From NCBI RefSeq assembly GCF_944801835.1, contig NZ_CALYLN010000004.1, forward strand, positions 99,926-163,925: 64,000 bases of DNA. The letters are read 5' to 3'. The position numbers and the translations under genes were made by a program. The DNA is from Bartonella sp. B1099. Lineage in GTDB: Bacteria; Pseudomonadota; Alphaproteobacteria; Rhizobiales; Rhizobiaceae. Shown one piece after another: positions 43,634 through 54,686 of this stretch. Position 1 is the first letter of the stretch; every line of letters starts with the position of its first letter. Under the pieces are notes generated by a model that saw nothing but the letters and a program-made list of their open reading frames with translations, did no database searches and was not told the DNA's origin.

Positions 43634-44536
43634 TCACTCAGTTTCCTTTTTAAACGGGTTAATCACGCTAAGCTTCACACTCTTTGATTTAATGTAACGC
43701 GCGTACACATAAACAACAAACAGCAGACAAAGCCAATTTGTAACCATTCTATAGTCATCATCTGTATGAACAAACGCTACAGAATAAAAAACAAAGAAGC
43801 TAAAAAACAGCTCTGCAAGAACATCAAGGACCAACCAATAATATTTCTTTGTAGTAACAAAGAGAACCATCAAAAATGTCAAAAAAACTTGGCCCGTTAG
43901 AATAGCAAAACCAAACACCGCATAATCAAACATTTTTTTCACTGTCTCCCTGTTTGCAAAATCTATCTGTTGATAGATTTCTCGAAGGTCTGATAAAAGC
44001 AGTGATGACACAAAAAAGACGCCTATGGCAAACCCACAGCCAATGCAAATGCTTAAATCTAGCACTGACATAGATTTTTCCTTCAAAGCTTTAGCAATTA
44101 GGACATAGCGAGCACCCCCTATCATCAACGGAATAATGAAAAGCAGATAAATATAGCTCGAAAGCTGCAGATCAAAAAAATCTAACAGAACGTCATCACT
44201 CATAACAATAAAACCAGCTGCGATGAAAAAAATGGGGCAACTTGCGATAATGGCCAAACTAAAGCATTTTATATTGTTTACTATATTGGGTATAAATTCA
44301 ATGCAAAAAGAAAGAAAGAACATAATTATAGTAACAGGAGGAGATGTTATGGGCACACCGACTATATACTCAAAGACATATATGATGGGAGGAACAACCA
44401 ATGCCGCCACTATGAATGCAACCATGTTCTCCCTGCCTAACATGCTTTTTCCATTAATAGCAATAGTTTTGAAGAGTAGATACATGCCAAACCACAGACA
44501 AAAATAAACGAGCACTAAAATAAACGCGTCGTCCAT
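43634..44536 (-). CDS. Polytopic membrane protein, first of the series
   Basis: About 300 residues and eight to nine membrane segments (FILVLVYFCLWFGMYLLF, VAFIVAALVVPPIIYVFEYI, IYLLFIIPLMIGGARYVLIA). The layout parallels the three genes downstream but sequence motifs are weak. GGAGGAG lies 3 bases before the ATG at 44536, a strong ribosome binding site. It follows the glycine-rich frame at 44636, which suggests an immunity or transport-accessory role; this is inference. Confidence 0.6.
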   Translation of the reverse strand: MDDAFILVLVYFCLWFGMYLLFKTIAINGKSMLGRENMVAFIVAALVVPPIIYVFEYIVGVPITSPPVTIIMFFLSFCIEFIPNIVNNIKCFSLAIIASCPIFFIAAGFIVMSDDVLLDFFDLQLSSYIYLLFIIPLMIGGARYVLIAKALKEKSMSVLDLSICIGCGFAIGVFFVSSLLLSDLREIYQQIDFANRETVKKMFDYAVFGFAILTGQVFLTFLMVLFVTTKKYYWLVLDVLAELFFSFFVFYSVAFVHTDDDYRMVTNWLCLLFVVYVYARYIKSKSVKLSVINPFKKETE

Positions 44537-44589
44537 AGCTCCTCCTGTGCAATATTCCAAACATAAAGGTGGCACCTTTTACAGTACCA

Positions 44590-44620
44590 CCGTTCTAGGC
44601 TTTAGGATACCCCAAAGAAC
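44590..44620 (-). repeat. Hairpin-forming repeat, also present at 43588-43618
   Basis: Both sites share CTAGGCTTTAGGATA..CCCAAAGAACTA. On the minus-strand RNA, GTTCT/AGAAC and an inner TTTGGG/CCTAAA stem (with a G-U pair) can form; the pairing works better on that strand, in line with the direction of the membrane genes. Confidence 0.5.
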
Positions 44621-44635
44621 TACATCAAAAGCCCG

Positions 44636-44983
44636 TCAATATGTCAATATCCCAGCGCCGTACCAACCACCTGAATTACTAATAGATTGACCAAAAAACT
44701 GTGTGCCACACTGGGCAGCACCCACACCATAACCAGCATAACCGCCTATGGTGTCTCCGAAATAACTGCCTAGACCTCCCCCAAAGCCTGCTGCGTTCAT
44801 GGCAGAACCAGGATTACGCGTTATTACTCCTCCTGCGACAAGACCACCCAGAAAGCCAACCTTACCACCATACTGGCTACCAAACGCAGAACCAGAGTTA
44901 TATTTGCTATTAAAATTATCGGCACTGCAATAATCGTACGAACTACTTGAATGTGAACTTGAACTTCCCTTATTTTCTCCAAT
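44636..44983 (-). CDS. Glycine-rich bacteriocin-like peptide lacking a standard start codon
   Basis: An open frame of 115 codons from a stop at 44986 to the TGA at 44636. It reads a Ser-rich stretch (GSSSSHSSSSYDYC), then GSQYGGKVGFLGGLVAGG, NAAGFGGGLGSYFGDTIGG and YAGYGVGAAQCG, with two Cys. Such Gly/Ala/GxxxG sequences are typical of class II microcins and two-peptide bacteriocins. The first codon is ATT; the first ATG lies half way in. Either a rare ATT start is used or the gene has lost its start. Confidence 0.45.
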   Translation of the reverse strand: MGENKGSSSSHSSSSYDYCSADNFNSKYNSGSAFGSQYGGKVGFLGGLVAGGVITRNPGSAMNAAGFGGGLGSYFGDTIGGYAGYGVGAAQCGTQFFGQSISNSGGWYGAGILTY

Positions 44984-45037
44984 TTAGTGTATAAATAAAT
45001 TCCCCCAAGGTTACTTATGTCCCCGCGCCAGAATGGC

Positions 45038-45100
45038 TTACCCATAATCAACCACCGAAACACCCCCTGGAGATATGAATGCATTTTCATGCGAGTTCAT
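45038..45100 (-). other. Double-glycine leader-like mini-frame upstream of the glycine-rich frame
   Basis: A 20-codon frame starting at ATG 45100 contains NAFISPGG followed by VSVVDYG, which looks like a double-glycine leader and the start of a core peptide. It then meets TAA. It is in the same frame as the glycine-rich ORF, with three stops between. A TTGATT..TATATTATA promoter-like sequence lies directly upstream. This may be the broken front of the bacteriocin gene. Confidence 0.35.
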
Positions 45101-45514
45101 ATTTATAATATATAGTTGACATAAATCAAGGAAATTATGTCAAAAATATGTCATATTTTAATAAATTTATGCTTACTTATTTTATGTATTTAAACTTAAT
45201 AGTTTATATTATGAACAATAATAATGAAAGATAAATAAGATTTCTTGGTTTACAAAATATACTATAATTATATAAATATACTGATAGAGATATTTATTAT
45301 TGCAATTGCAATCAGAATCATAGACTTAGTTAACCCATTTATATTTCAAGCAATTTTGATCATATTATTCTGTTTTTGGCAAAATTTGAGAAAAATCATC
45401 CGCGCAAGGTCTCTGCTTCGTGACGGCTCACACTCAAAAAAAGCCGCCAAGCGCGGCTTTTAACTGCCTCGCAAAACGCCAAAAATAAGAATTAGAAAAG
45501 TTGGAAAAGATAAA
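45101..45514. other. AT-rich spacer
   Basis: A TTG-started frame at 45245-45463 has one very hydrophobic stretch (NILIEIFIIAIAIRIIDLVNPFIFQ, shortened) but ends inside the terminator hairpin. I do not consider it a supported gene. Confidence 0.4.
45439..45461. terminator. Bidirectional intrinsic terminator
   Basis: Perfect 9-bp stem AAAAGCCGC / GCGGCTTTT with a 5-base loop, with A- and T-runs on either side. It lies downstream of tRNA-His on the minus strand. Confidence 0.8.
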
Positions 45515-45591
45515 TGGTACGGTTGGTGGGATTTGAACCTACGACCTCTGGTGCCACAAACCAGCGCTCTAACCAACTGAGCTACAACCGC
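45515..45591 (-). tRNA. tRNA-His (GTG)
   Basis: A 77-base cloverleaf including CCA: acceptor GCGGTTG/CAACCGT, D-arm GCTCAGTTGGTTAGAGC, anticodon stem CTGGT/ACCAG with loop TTGTGGC, T-arm GGTTCAAATCC. The anticodon GTG reads His codons. Confidence 0.95.
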
Positions 45592-45743
45592 ATAAAAAGC
45601 AAATCTATCATAATTGTTCACGATTTTGTAAACATTTATTCTTCGCTTATGTGACATAAGGAAGATCAACAAAGTTTGCAAGCCCCTTAAAAAAAATCTC
45701 GCAATTTTTTGTGAAGAAAAAATGTTTTTTACAAAGAAAATTT

Positions 45744-46826
45744 TTACAAGGGAAATTTTGCCCAATGCTCAAGACCATGATCACGATAGTCTTTTATGTT
45801 ATCAACACCATCTTGTTTCATCATCCGTAAAATCTCTTTCAAAATAGTTATGACAAGATTTGGACCTTCATAAACCATTCCACTATATAATTGAATTAAA
45901 TCTGCACCTGCTTTTACTTTTTCCAAAGCGGTTTTTGCATCCTTTACACCGCCAACGCCGATAATTGCAATCTCCTTTCCTAACTTTTGACGCATTTTTG
46001 CAAGCACAATTGTAGACCGCTCAAAAAGTGGACGTCCAGAAAGTCCTCCCTCTTCATTGCCGAAATGTGCATTGTTAAGACCTTGACGTGAAAGAGTCGT
46101 ATTGGAAACAATGATTCCATCAAAATCAGAAAGTCTTATTTCTTCAGCAATATCATCCAACTCTTGCTCTGATAAATCTGGAGCAATTTTTAAAAAAAGG
46201 GGAATCAAGAATCCACGCTTTTTCTCTTGTTCCTTTCGCGCTTTTGAGATGGCATTCAACAAAAGGTGCAAACTATCACGATCCTGTAAATTTCGCAAAC
46301 CTGGTGTATTGGGAGAAGAAATATTAACCGTAAAATAATCCGCAACATCATAAAAATGAGCAATGCCAACAGTATAATCGTCAATCTTATTAACCGTATC
46401 CTTATTGGCTCCAATGTTGACTCCTACAATACCCGTTTTTTTACATGTCCGCAGTCTGTCGTAAACAACTTGATGCCCGTCATTATTAAAACCCATTCTA
46501 TTAATAATTGCTTCATCTTCTGTTAAACGAAAAAGACGTGGTTTAGGATTTCCAATCTGAGGCTTTGGTGTCACTGTTCCAATCTCAGTAAAACCAAATC
46601 CTAAACGAAAAATTTCATCAACAACCTCTGCATTTTTATCAAACCCCGCTGCAAGACCAATAAAATTTTTAAACTCAAGCCCTGCAATATTTACACACAA
46701 TCGCTTATCAACAACCTTTTGACAACCGTTTAATCCACTTTTTAATCCCACAATCGCTAAACGGTGCGCATGCTCTGGATCCAACATAAATAAAGCAGAA
46801 CGGCCAATACAACGAAAAAAACTCAT
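45744..46826 (-). CDS. pyrD: Dihydroorotate dehydrogenase (quinone), class 2
   Basis: About 360 residues. It oxidises dihydroorotate to orotate in pyrimidine synthesis at the inner membrane. Class 2 features are the N-terminal amphipathic helix ([21 protein letters not shown]), [18 protein letters not shown], the active-site region [15 protein letters not shown] with Ser as base, and the phosphate-binding [28 protein letters not shown]. The ATG at 46826 matches the family start better than upstream codons. It lies alone between spacers. Confidence 0.95.
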   Translation of the reverse strand: MSFFRCIGRSALFMLDPEHAHRLAIVGLKSGLNGCQKVVDKRLCVNIAGLEFKNFIGLAAGFDKNAEVVDEIFRLGFGFTEIGTVTPKPQIGNPKPRLFRLTEDEAIINRMGFNNDGHQVVYDRLRTCKKTGIVGVNIGANKDTVNKIDDYTVGIAHFYDVADYFTVNISSPNTPGLRNLQDRDSLHLLLNAISKARKEQEKKRGFLIPLFLKIAPDLSEQELDDIAEEIRLSDFDGIIVSNTTLSRQGLNNAHFGNEEGGLSGRPLFERSTIVLAKMRQKLGKEIAIIGVGGVKDAKTALEKVKAGADLIQLYSGMVYEGPNLVITILKEILRMMKQDGVDNIKDYRDHGLEHWAKFPL

Positions 46827-46874
46827 CAATCCTTCTCCACAACATAAAAATGATCCATCACATCTCACATACAT

Positions 46875-48399
46875 CTTTTAACACAAAAGATCACTAAGAG
46901 AGCATATGATTCAAAGAATATCCCCTTCCATAAGAAAATTCATCACATCATCGGCATTCACGCGAATTTTTACGAACCCTGAATAGAAAAAACTTATTCT
47001 TGAAAAAACATTTCTCTTTTTCACAATTGTCCAGTTAATTAAATATTCTGTAAATCCTAAATCTTATAAAATGTAAAATGCCTGTGTGAATTGAAACATC
47101 AATGCCCCTTCGCCAAACCATGGTCTTATCTCTTGCAAGCAAGCTCATAATCCCCTTATGAAAGAAATTTATTTCTCTTCTCTAAATTCCTTTGTATCAT
47201 ATTGTTTCCAACAAAAATAAAGCTTGCTCCATAAAGCTGTTTTTCTCCTAGTATTGAGAGTACACAGTTCGTAAAATCATCTTACATTCATGCCATTGTT
47301 GCACCATTTTTAGCTGCATGGGATTCAACCATTGTATGAGATTCGTAACGTTTTGAAGAATCTGCGTTATGACCATTGCTGGTGCACAAAATACAGTTTC
47401 AGTGATGAAAGTTGATCATTAAACACATACTTAATCATATTAGCGCCTTGTAAACCCAAACAATCTTCTAAACCCTATAGGCTCTTATATCTATAAACTG
47501 ATACAAGCTTCCAACTGATGAAATGTGACTCAATGGGAGGCAAGCCCTCATATAAAACAGAATGCCATTGGGTTGATCATTCTTTCTTTAAAGAAATATT
47601 TCTTAATGCTGTTCATCCTATTTCACGACCCCCCTCATGAATAATGGTATAATGATAAATCATTCAGCATCACCATCTTTATGCTTATAGCATAACAAGC
47701 CGGCACTATCACACACTTCACTCATTTCCAATGTTCTACAGCTCTTGGTATTTGAGACGATTCATAAGAGGCATTTTTAGTTTTTTCTTTCGTGCTTTTT
47801 ACCAACACACTAACCCTGTTTATAACATTCAAGCATGTGATTTATTTGATTCAATGTGAGAAGGATTGTAATGGGAAAACCTTCAATGTTCGGTGTTATG
47901 ATTTAAGTTAAAAACGATGATTTATCATTATAAATCGACATGTTATCTTCTGTTAAAATTATAATCATTTTTAACCTATGATACAGTACAAATAGCTTTT
48001 AGATAAGCTTGCGCTCCTCATTGCTCTATCGCTTAATATTCAAACTGCAATTGCAACAGATTGAATTAAAAGGGGACTAAATTATAAGTCTTACGCCTGC
48101 TTCATCGATCCATTTTTCCCCATCAGAGCTGAAATATAATTTTTTATTCTCAATGCTCTTTTTACACCAATATATAATACTTCATTCGCGAAACTTCCTT
48201 AAAGCAGATGCAGTTTTTATCTACAAAAGATATGTATATTCAAATAGAATCTATAGAGATGTTTATTAAGCCTCATAAAGTTCTTGGAAAATAATATTAA
48301 TGTTGTAGTATAATTCTAAAAATAAAATCTGCCCTTTCCTTTTTCATCAAAAGCGGTAAGTAAATTACCGTATATCGCTTATATAAAGGGGAAACTGCA
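46875..48399. other. 1.5-kb non-coding spacer
   Basis: Scattered stops in all frames and no homology I recognise. Such long degraded spacers are common in Bartonella-like genomes. An upstream ribosome binding site for mscL (AAAGGGGAAACTGCA) is at its end. Confidence 0.5.
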
Positions 48400-48810
48400 A
48401 TGCTGAAAGAATTCAAAGAATTTGCCCTAAAAGGTAATATGATTGATCTTGCTATTGGTGTGATTATCGGAGGCGCTTTTGGTGGCTTAGTCAATTCAAT
48501 TGTCAATGATATTTTTATGCCCATCATTGGACTTGTTACAGGTGGAATTGATTTTTCTAATATGTTTATTCAACTTGCTGGCGAAAAACAAGCGACTTTG
48601 AGTGCCGCCAAAGCAGCGGGAGCAACCATTAGCTATGGGCACTTTATCACTTTATTGATCAATTTTCTCATTATTGCTTGGGTTCTTTTTTTCTTCGTTA
48701 AAGCTATGAATAAAATCCGTAGAAAAGAAGAAGGAGAAAACCCCAAAAAAACCTCTTCAGAAGAACAACTTTTAACAGAAATTAGAGATCTCTTGGCTAA
48801 GAAAAAGTAA
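48400..48810 (+). CDS. mscL: Large-conductance mechanosensitive channel
   Basis: A 136-residue Msc[44 protein letters not shown] (first membrane helix) and [32 protein letters not shown] (second), with a short basic C-terminal bundle ([16 protein letters not shown]). It opens under membrane tension to release solutes during hypo-osmotic shock. Length and motifs are normal. Confidence 0.96.
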   Translation: MLKEFKEFALKGNMIDLAIGVIIGGAFGGLVNSIVNDIFMPIIGLVTGGIDFSNMFIQLAGEKQATLSAAKAAGATISYGHFITLLINFLIIAWVLFFFVKAMNKIRRKEEGENPKKTSSEEQLLTEIRDLLAKKK

Positions 48811-48828
48811 ATTTATGTACGATTTATA

Positions 48829-50529
48829 TCATGGAACACGAGGAAAAAACATTTCCACAGTCGTTCCATGATTGGGTTTTGAGAACAATAAAAATTCTCC
48901 TCCACTTTCTTCCACCATTGCCTTACACATTGGAAGCCCTAAGCCTGTACCCATAAAAGCACTGTCACCAGATCGACCATCTTTGCGCTCTACTTGACCA
49001 TAAGGTTGTAGAGCTTGTACAATCTCTTCTTCGCTCATTCCTATACCATTATCACTCACCGAAATTTTTACGCGTTCTTTTCTATAAGAAACATGAACAA
49101 TAATCTGACCACCCAGAGGTGTAAAACGAATGGCGTTGGAAAGAAGATTCCATATAATCTGGCGAAACATTTGTTGTGATACAGGAATAAACGGAACATG
49201 CGGTGGAGCAACAATGCGCATGATAATGCCATTATGATTGGCTTGATTTTCAAGAAAAGCTATCGTCGCACGTAAACAAGATATCACATCAAATGTTTCA
49301 GAAATAAGAGAAGAATCAATCTGGTTATTGGAACCAGAATAATTGATCTTCGAACATTCTAGTAATTGATTAATGAGTGATAATATATGTTTTCCAGAGG
49401 AGATAATATCGCGCAAATATCCATGATAACGTTCATTGTCTATCGAACCAAAACGTCCCTCTCTCATAATTTCTGCAAAACCAATAAGAGCATTCAAAGG
49501 TGTTCGTATTTCATGAACAACTCCAACGATTTTATTCTCTTCTACTTTTTTTTCTTCTGATAGAGCTGTTTTTGTCATATCACGCAACATAACAGCATAA
49601 TTGCCTTGCTGTGCCAAAAATACAATCGTTATAAGAACGGTTCTATTTTTATGACTTTTCGTCATTAAATCAGCTGTTTCATTGCATTTTAAAACCTGAT
49701 TTTTCCCCTTCATACGGATTAATTTAAAATATTTTTCAACCAAAAATCGGCTTTGCAAAGTAAAGAGTGAAGAGAGTGGCTGTCCCCGCAGTTCATTGAT
49801 TTCATACCCCATTAATGCTAAAGCAGCTTTACTTGCCGATTGAATAAAGCCGTGTTCATCTAACCATAAAATACCATCTGTTGCTCTCTCCAACAATGAT
49901 AAAACTGTAGCGGGTTCTTTTATGAGCACTTGTTCTATAGCATTTACTGGCAATGTTTGTGGATGTGGTAACTGGATAGCTGTTTCTTCAACAAAACTTT
50001 CTTCTTTTACTGATGAATTCAATTCATCACGTAATTGCTCTGCAATCTCACGAAAAGCTGAGCGTTCTATCTCCGTAAGACGCGGCATTTCCGTCTCCAG
50101 CTTTTCGTCTCTTTTTTCTTGAACTCTTTCTTGTATTTTTAAAACACCAAAGCCACGAAACCCCTTAAGCTGCTTTTTAACATCAAAAATTGGCAAAGCC
50201 GACAATTCAACATCAAGCCATTGTGAACAACCATCAACGGACCATTGAACAATCTCTTTACTCCACGGCATAGCTGCTTCAATAAAACGACTGAGAACCT
50301 GATATCGATCATCATTAAATTGATGAGCAAGCTCATGAAAACTATATCCTAGAATAGAGGAAGAGAGAGGACCAACAACTTCAGCTAGCTCTTTTGAGAC
50401 TTCACAAAATAAACCATTGTGATCGATTTTCCACGTAAAAGGTCGAGGCAAAAGCTCTGGTGTAAAACAAAAAGTTTCTTGCTTACACTCTAATTCACTT
50501 GTACTTAACTCATCTGCTTTTAATGACAT
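48829..50529 (-). CDS. PAS-domain sensor histidine kinase
   Basis: 566 residues without membrane segments. There is an N-terminal PAS-like region (residues ~30-130), a second PAS near residue 220-300 (LERATDGILWLDEHGFIQSASKAALALMGYE), then HisKA with H339 (VVHEIRTPLNALIGFAE) and HATPase_c (WNLLSNAIRFTP, DNGIGMSEEE, GTGLGLPMCKAMVEESGG). The arrangement resembles the PleC/DivJ/PdhS group of cell-cycle kinases in alphaproteobacteria, but it is shorter than PdhS. The partner response regulator is not in the window. Confidence 0.88.
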   Translation of the reverse strand: MSLKADELSTSELECKQETFCFTPELLPRPFTWKIDHNGLFCEVSKELAEVVGPLSSSILGYSFHELAHQFNDDRYQVLSRFIEAAMPWSKEIVQWSVDGCSQWLDVELSALPIFDVKKQLKGFRGFGVLKIQERVQEKRDEKLETEMPRLTEIERSAFREIAEQLRDELNSSVKEESFVEETAIQLPHPQTLPVNAIEQVLIKEPATVLSLLERATDGILWLDEHGFIQSASKAALALMGYEINELRGQPLSSLFTLQSRFLVEKYFKLIRMKGKNQVLKCNETADLMTKSHKNRTVLITIVFLAQQGNYAVMLRDMTKTALSEEKKVEENKIVGVVHEIRTPLNALIGFAEIMREGRFGSIDNERYHGYLRDIISSGKHILSLINQLLECSKINYSGSNNQIDSSLISETFDVISCLRATIAFLENQANHNGIIMRIVAPPHVPFIPVSQQMFRQIIWNLLSNAIRFTPLGGQIIVHVSYRKERVKISVSDNGIGMSEEEIVQALQPYGQVERKDGRSGDSAFMGTGLGLPMCKAMVEESGGEFLLFSKPNHGTTVEMFFPRVP

Positions 50530-51650
50530 AACTAAAACTAAAAAAGTGTTGGATTAACTCTCAAACGAATAATGCTCATTTATTTAAAAAATACCTGCTC
50601 TCGTTAAAATAACTGGATATCTCATTATCAATTATCTGTAGCAAAATTTTGACTGTTTCACCAACAAAACAAGAGTAAAAAGAATCTTCCAACACTGTTA
50701 CTTATTCTCCTATTATTGTAATAAAGCTTGTTACAAAGAAAAATGCCCCTCATATAAAATAGTACTCTCAGAAGAATATACTTGCGCATTCATATACCTG
50801 TCTTAAAGAGACATCTTGTTTTAAGCTTATTTTATTATGTCAACATCGGTAAATGTTGTAATGTAAAGTCCCCCATCAAGGATATCAAGGCATTATGCTT
50901 TACCTTTTTATCCTTTTAAAAGAACTTGCTCGCACTATTATTATACTCGTCTCGTCCATAATATAGCCAATGGTTCTTATGTTTGAAAATGTTCATAAAA
51001 GGTATTTTTATTTCTTTTAAATGTTTTGTACCCTCCACCGCTTCTACTATGATGGATAAAAAACGGTTTTGATTGTTTCAATATAAACAGAGTTGAAACG
51101 AGAAAGTTCATGATACCTGAAACTTTTATTCAATAGGAATAAAGATAAATTATCATTACAATTCAATATATTATATTATAAAAATCCGAAATTAAAAAAA
51201 TTTTTTTTCAAATAAAATTCCTCGTAAAAAAACCTTATCTGGCGCCAAGAATATCAAATGATCATAAATTCAGTGCAGCATTTTAAAGCACCCTAGATCT
51301 TTGGGTGCTCTTCCTATGACTCTTTCCAGAATACCGCAAAGACCTTTTTTATCAAAACCGCTATAGAAAAAACAACAAAAATCATTCGTTCTCCTATAAA
51401 GATTTATTTCATTTCCTTACATTCAAAACCCTCTAGAAATGTTAAAAAGATCTCCGCCCTTTTGTATCAGCTTGTTCTCTCCATAAACAGTTTAAAGGTT
51501 GCTTTATGACTCTCCACTCAATTTTTTCATAAGGCTCTCAAAAAAATAAATAGATAGTCACATCTGACTTGAAAAAATAAAACACGTATTCGCTCTTTAA
51601 ATAATGACTGTCAGACATTTTAAAAATCGCATATTTTTAAATATGCCCGT
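50530..51650. other. 1.1-kb non-coding spacer
   Basis: No gene is supported. One hairpin (AGCACCC/GGGTGCT, 51287-51309, followed by CTCTT) may terminate transcription. Confidence 0.5.
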
Positions 51651-54227
51651 TTATTTTCCTTCATTGAGTAAAATTTCACGTTTTCCAACGTGATTGGCGG
51701 CTCCCACAATGCCTTTTTCTTCCATACGCTCAACAAGAGAAGCTGCTTTATTATAGCCGATTGAAAGACGGCGCTGTATATAAGATGTTGAACATTTTTT
51801 ATCACGCATAACAATCTTTACAGCTTGGTTATAAAGTCTCTCACTCTCTTCATCAAAATTTTCTTCCTCAGACATTTCAGCCGTTGAATCAGGAGAAATA
51901 TCCTCATTGTTTTCGTCTTCATTATCTGTGACCGTTGCTAAATAATCAGGTTTTCCTTGCATTTTAAGATGTGCAACAACCGATTCAACTTCTTCATCAG
52001 AGACAAAAGGGCCATGAACGCGTACAATGCGCCCCCCACCTGCCATATGAAGCATATCTCCTTGCCCTAAAAGCGTTTCAGCCCCTTGTTCACCTAAAAT
52101 CGTACGACTATCAATTTTTGATGTGACCTGAAAGGAAATTCGGGTAGGAAAGTTTGCTTTAATTGTCCCCGTGATAACATCAACAGAAGGACGCTGCGTT
52201 GCCATAATCAGATGGATACCTGCCGCACGCGCCATTTGCGCTAAACGCTGAATGGCATTCTCAATTTCCTTCCCCGCCACCATCATGAGATCAGCCATCT
52301 CATCAACAATCACGACAATATAAGGAAGCTGTGTAAGATCCATGGCTTCTTCATGATAAAGCATTTCCCCTGTTTCTTTGTCAAAACCCGACTGTACAGT
52401 ACACATAATTGTTTCGCCTTTTTGAGCTGCAAGTGCAACGCGTGCATTAAAACCATCAATATTACGCACACCTAATTTCGCCATTTTGCGATAACGCTCT
52501 TCCATTTCTCGAACCGCCCATTTTAAAGCGGTAACCGCTTTTTTAGGATCTGTTACAACAGGTGTTAAAAGATGTGGAATGCCATCATAAACAGAAAGCT
52601 CTAACATTTTAGGATCAACCATGATCAAACGACACTGCTGGGGCGTCATCCGATAAAGAATCGACAAAATCATTGTATTAATTGCAACAGATTTTCCTGA
52701 TCCTGTTGTTCCTGCAACCAATAAATGAGGCATTTTTGCTAATTCTGCAATAACAGGTTCACCATTAATTCCTTTCCCCAAAGCAAGAGCAAGCTTAAAT
52801 TCACTTTCACGAAAAGAACGGGTTTGGATTAATTCCCGTAAGTAAACAGTTTCACGAACCGCATTAGGCAACTCAATCCCAATAACATTGCGTCCAGGAA
52901 TGACAGCAACGCGTGTGGAAATAGCAGACATAGAACGTGCAATATCATCAGAAAGATTAATAACACGCGATGACTTTACACCCGCTGCGGGCTCAAATTC
53001 ATACATTGTTACCACGGGCCCCGGATGAACATGAATAACTTCACCCTTAATACCAAAATCTTCCAAAACGCTTTCCAAAAGCCCAGCACCACGTTCTAAT
53101 GTTTCCTGAGGAATCATCGTCCCTTCATGAAAAACAGGTTTCTGTAATAAACTAATCGGAGGAAATTCATAAACATCACAGTCAATAGATTGAATATTTT
53201 TCATAAAAAAAGAATTATAATTGCCTAAAGGTATGCAGGTAGACTGCAATGTTTTCGTTTTACCGTTTGCTTGCATCACAGACAACTCTTTTGAATTCTT
53301 TGTGACATCCTTTGTTATACAATCGACAGTATTATGGGCGACAGTATTATGGGTTTCTTCAGTCTCTATAGTATCCCCAGTGTCACTTAGCACTTCAGTA
53401 TCATTTAACATATGAGCAGAATCTTCAACAGAAAGCTTAGAATGACATTCTTTAGAGTCCTTCATAGGATCATTATTCGTATTCATTAAATCAGAAATTT
53501 GTTCAACGCCTCTTATCCTCTCCGCTGGAGAATCTGATGTAATTGAATCATAGAGTTGTGGAAAACGGTATTCAAGCACACGGTAAAGAGCTGTTATTGA
53601 CTCATCAAAAACAGAAGAAACATCAGGTATCCTTTCATTTGTTATATCAATCGGTGTGCTATCCTCTTTTGAAGTTTGAGTATCCACAGGTTCAAATATC
53701 AAAGATCCACACTCAAAAAATGCATCATCGGAAAGGTGCAACGCAGGCTTTATTTTTTGTAGCTCATTTTTCACGTGTAATTCATGCTCTGGTTTATCTT
53801 CCTCAAGGGAAATATTGGCTGATGGTATGCTAATAGCTTGCTGTGACAACTGCTTTAAAACTGTTGAATAACAAACTGAGGTTTTATTCTCTATCGATTG
53901 GGGATTAATGACTTTTTTTGTCGATGAAACGTTTATGGTCTTCTTCTTACAATGAACAATGTCTGTAATTTCTTTTCGATCTTGCTTCGTAAAATTTTTA
54001 AATTGTTTTGCAAAAGTTGGATCTGTTTCTATACGACGACGTAAAATTTCAACTTCTGGGGTTCGCGTAAAACGGACATTTTTTCCGAGGGTAAATGCCT
54101 CTTTCCACACTTCCGGATAAGGAAATATCTCAGTAATCTTAATAGATAAATCTTCTCTTGATACACCTTTCGTACCATCATCAGACAAAGAAGACGTAGA
54201 AATAGATTTTGTTTTCGAATTATGCAT
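51651..54227 (-). CDS. ftsK: FtsK/SpoIIIE-family DNA translocase without membrane domain
   Basis: About 858 residues. The C-terminal motor is complete: the alpha domain ([20 protein letters not shown]), Walker [13 protein letters not shown] (near 506), Walker [14 protein letters not shown], and a winged-helix gamma domain ([31 protein letters not shown]) for KOPS recognition and XerD activation. The N-terminal 360 residues are a low-complexity linker and no membrane segments are present, unlike canonical FtsK. A second, membrane-anchored FtsK may exist elsewhere. ATG at 54227 is preferred over TTG at 54239. Confidence 0.9.
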   Translation of the reverse strand: MHNSKTKSISTSSLSDDGTKGVSREDLSIKITEIFPYPEVWKEAFTLGKNVRFTRTPEVEILRRRIETDPTFAKQFKNFTKQDRKEITDIVHCKKKTINVSSTKKVINPQSIENKTSVCYSTVLKQLSQQAISIPSANISLEEDKPEHELHVKNELQKIKPALHLSDDAFFECGSLIFEPVDTQTSKEDSTPIDITNERIPDVSSVFDESITALYRVLEYRFPQLYDSITSDSPAERIRGVEQISDLMNTNNDPMKDSKECHSKLSVEDSAHMLNDTEVLSDTGDTIETEETHNTVAHNTVDCITKDVTKNSKELSVMQANGKTKTLQSTCIPLGNYNSFFMKNIQSIDCDVYEFPPISLLQKPVFHEGTMIPQETLERGAGLLESVLEDFGIKGEVIHVHPGPVVTMYEFEPAAGVKSSRVINLSDDIARSMSAISTRVAVIPGRNVIGIELPNAVRETVYLRELIQTRSFRESEFKLALALGKGINGEPVIAELAKMPHLLVAGTTGSGKSVAINTMILSILYRMTPQQCRLIMVDPKMLELSVYDGIPHLLTPVVTDPKKAVTALKWAVREMEERYRKMAKLGVRNIDGFNARVALAAQKGETIMCTVQSGFDKETGEMLYHEEAMDLTQLPYIVVIVDEMADLMMVAGKEIENAIQRLAQMARAAGIHLIMATQRPSVDVITGTIKANFPTRISFQVTSKIDSRTILGEQGAETLLGQGDMLHMAGGGRIVRVHGPFVSDEEVESVVAHLKMQGKPDYLATVTDNEDENNEDISPDSTAEMSEEENFDEESERLYNQAVKIVMRDKKCSTSYIQRRLSIGYNKAASLVERMEEKGIVGAANHVGKREILLNEGK

Positions 54228-54239
54228 GGCACCCAACAA

Positions 54240-54686
54240 ATTTATAGCAATGAGAAAAATGATCTTTTCAAAAAGAATTCATAGAAGCTATCATATGAAG
54301 GTTAATAACCTTTTGCTGATGGTTACTTTTTAATGAAAAAAATGAGAGTAAAATGCATAATATTTTCTTTTAAAGTTTATGACAGAAATTGCTAAGGTTT
54401 ATAGTGTCTTATCACGCGTATTCCGTTTGTTTTGAAAAAAGCTTCATGATAAAAAGCGTCAAGAAAATTGTTTATACCTATCTCTTCCCATTTTATAAAA
54501 ACGATGAGTCCAATAATACAAACACTTATAGAAGCATTACTTTATTTAACGCTCTATATCTGATGATCATAACACAATCTCATTTCTCGCGTTTTTATAA
54601 GATTATCCTTGTTATCTTCGTTTAAAAAGGCTTAGACTAAGATAATCATAATTACATAAACATAAATAGAAAAAAGGGAGTAAATT
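54240..54686. other. 447-bp intergenic region upstream of the aldehyde dehydrogenase
   Basis: No gene is supported. It should hold promoters for both ftsK (leftward) and the dehydrogenase (rightward). AAAAAAGGGAG lies 6 bases before the dehydrogenase ATG. Confidence 0.45.

Noticed and set aside
44824..45090. An 88-codon ATG frame over the bacteriocin-like region
   Set aside because: It lies in a different frame from the glycine-rich sequence, has no family-like features, and is probably a chance frame produced by biased composition.
45245..45463. A 72-codon TTG-started membrane-like frame
   Set aside because: It ends within the tRNA-side terminator hairpin and has a weak start; kept only as a note in the spacer entry.
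54389..54625. A 78-codon frame between ftsK and the aldehyde dehydrogenase
   Set aside because: AT-rich, no ribosome binding site, no recognisable protein character; it overlaps the expected promoter region.
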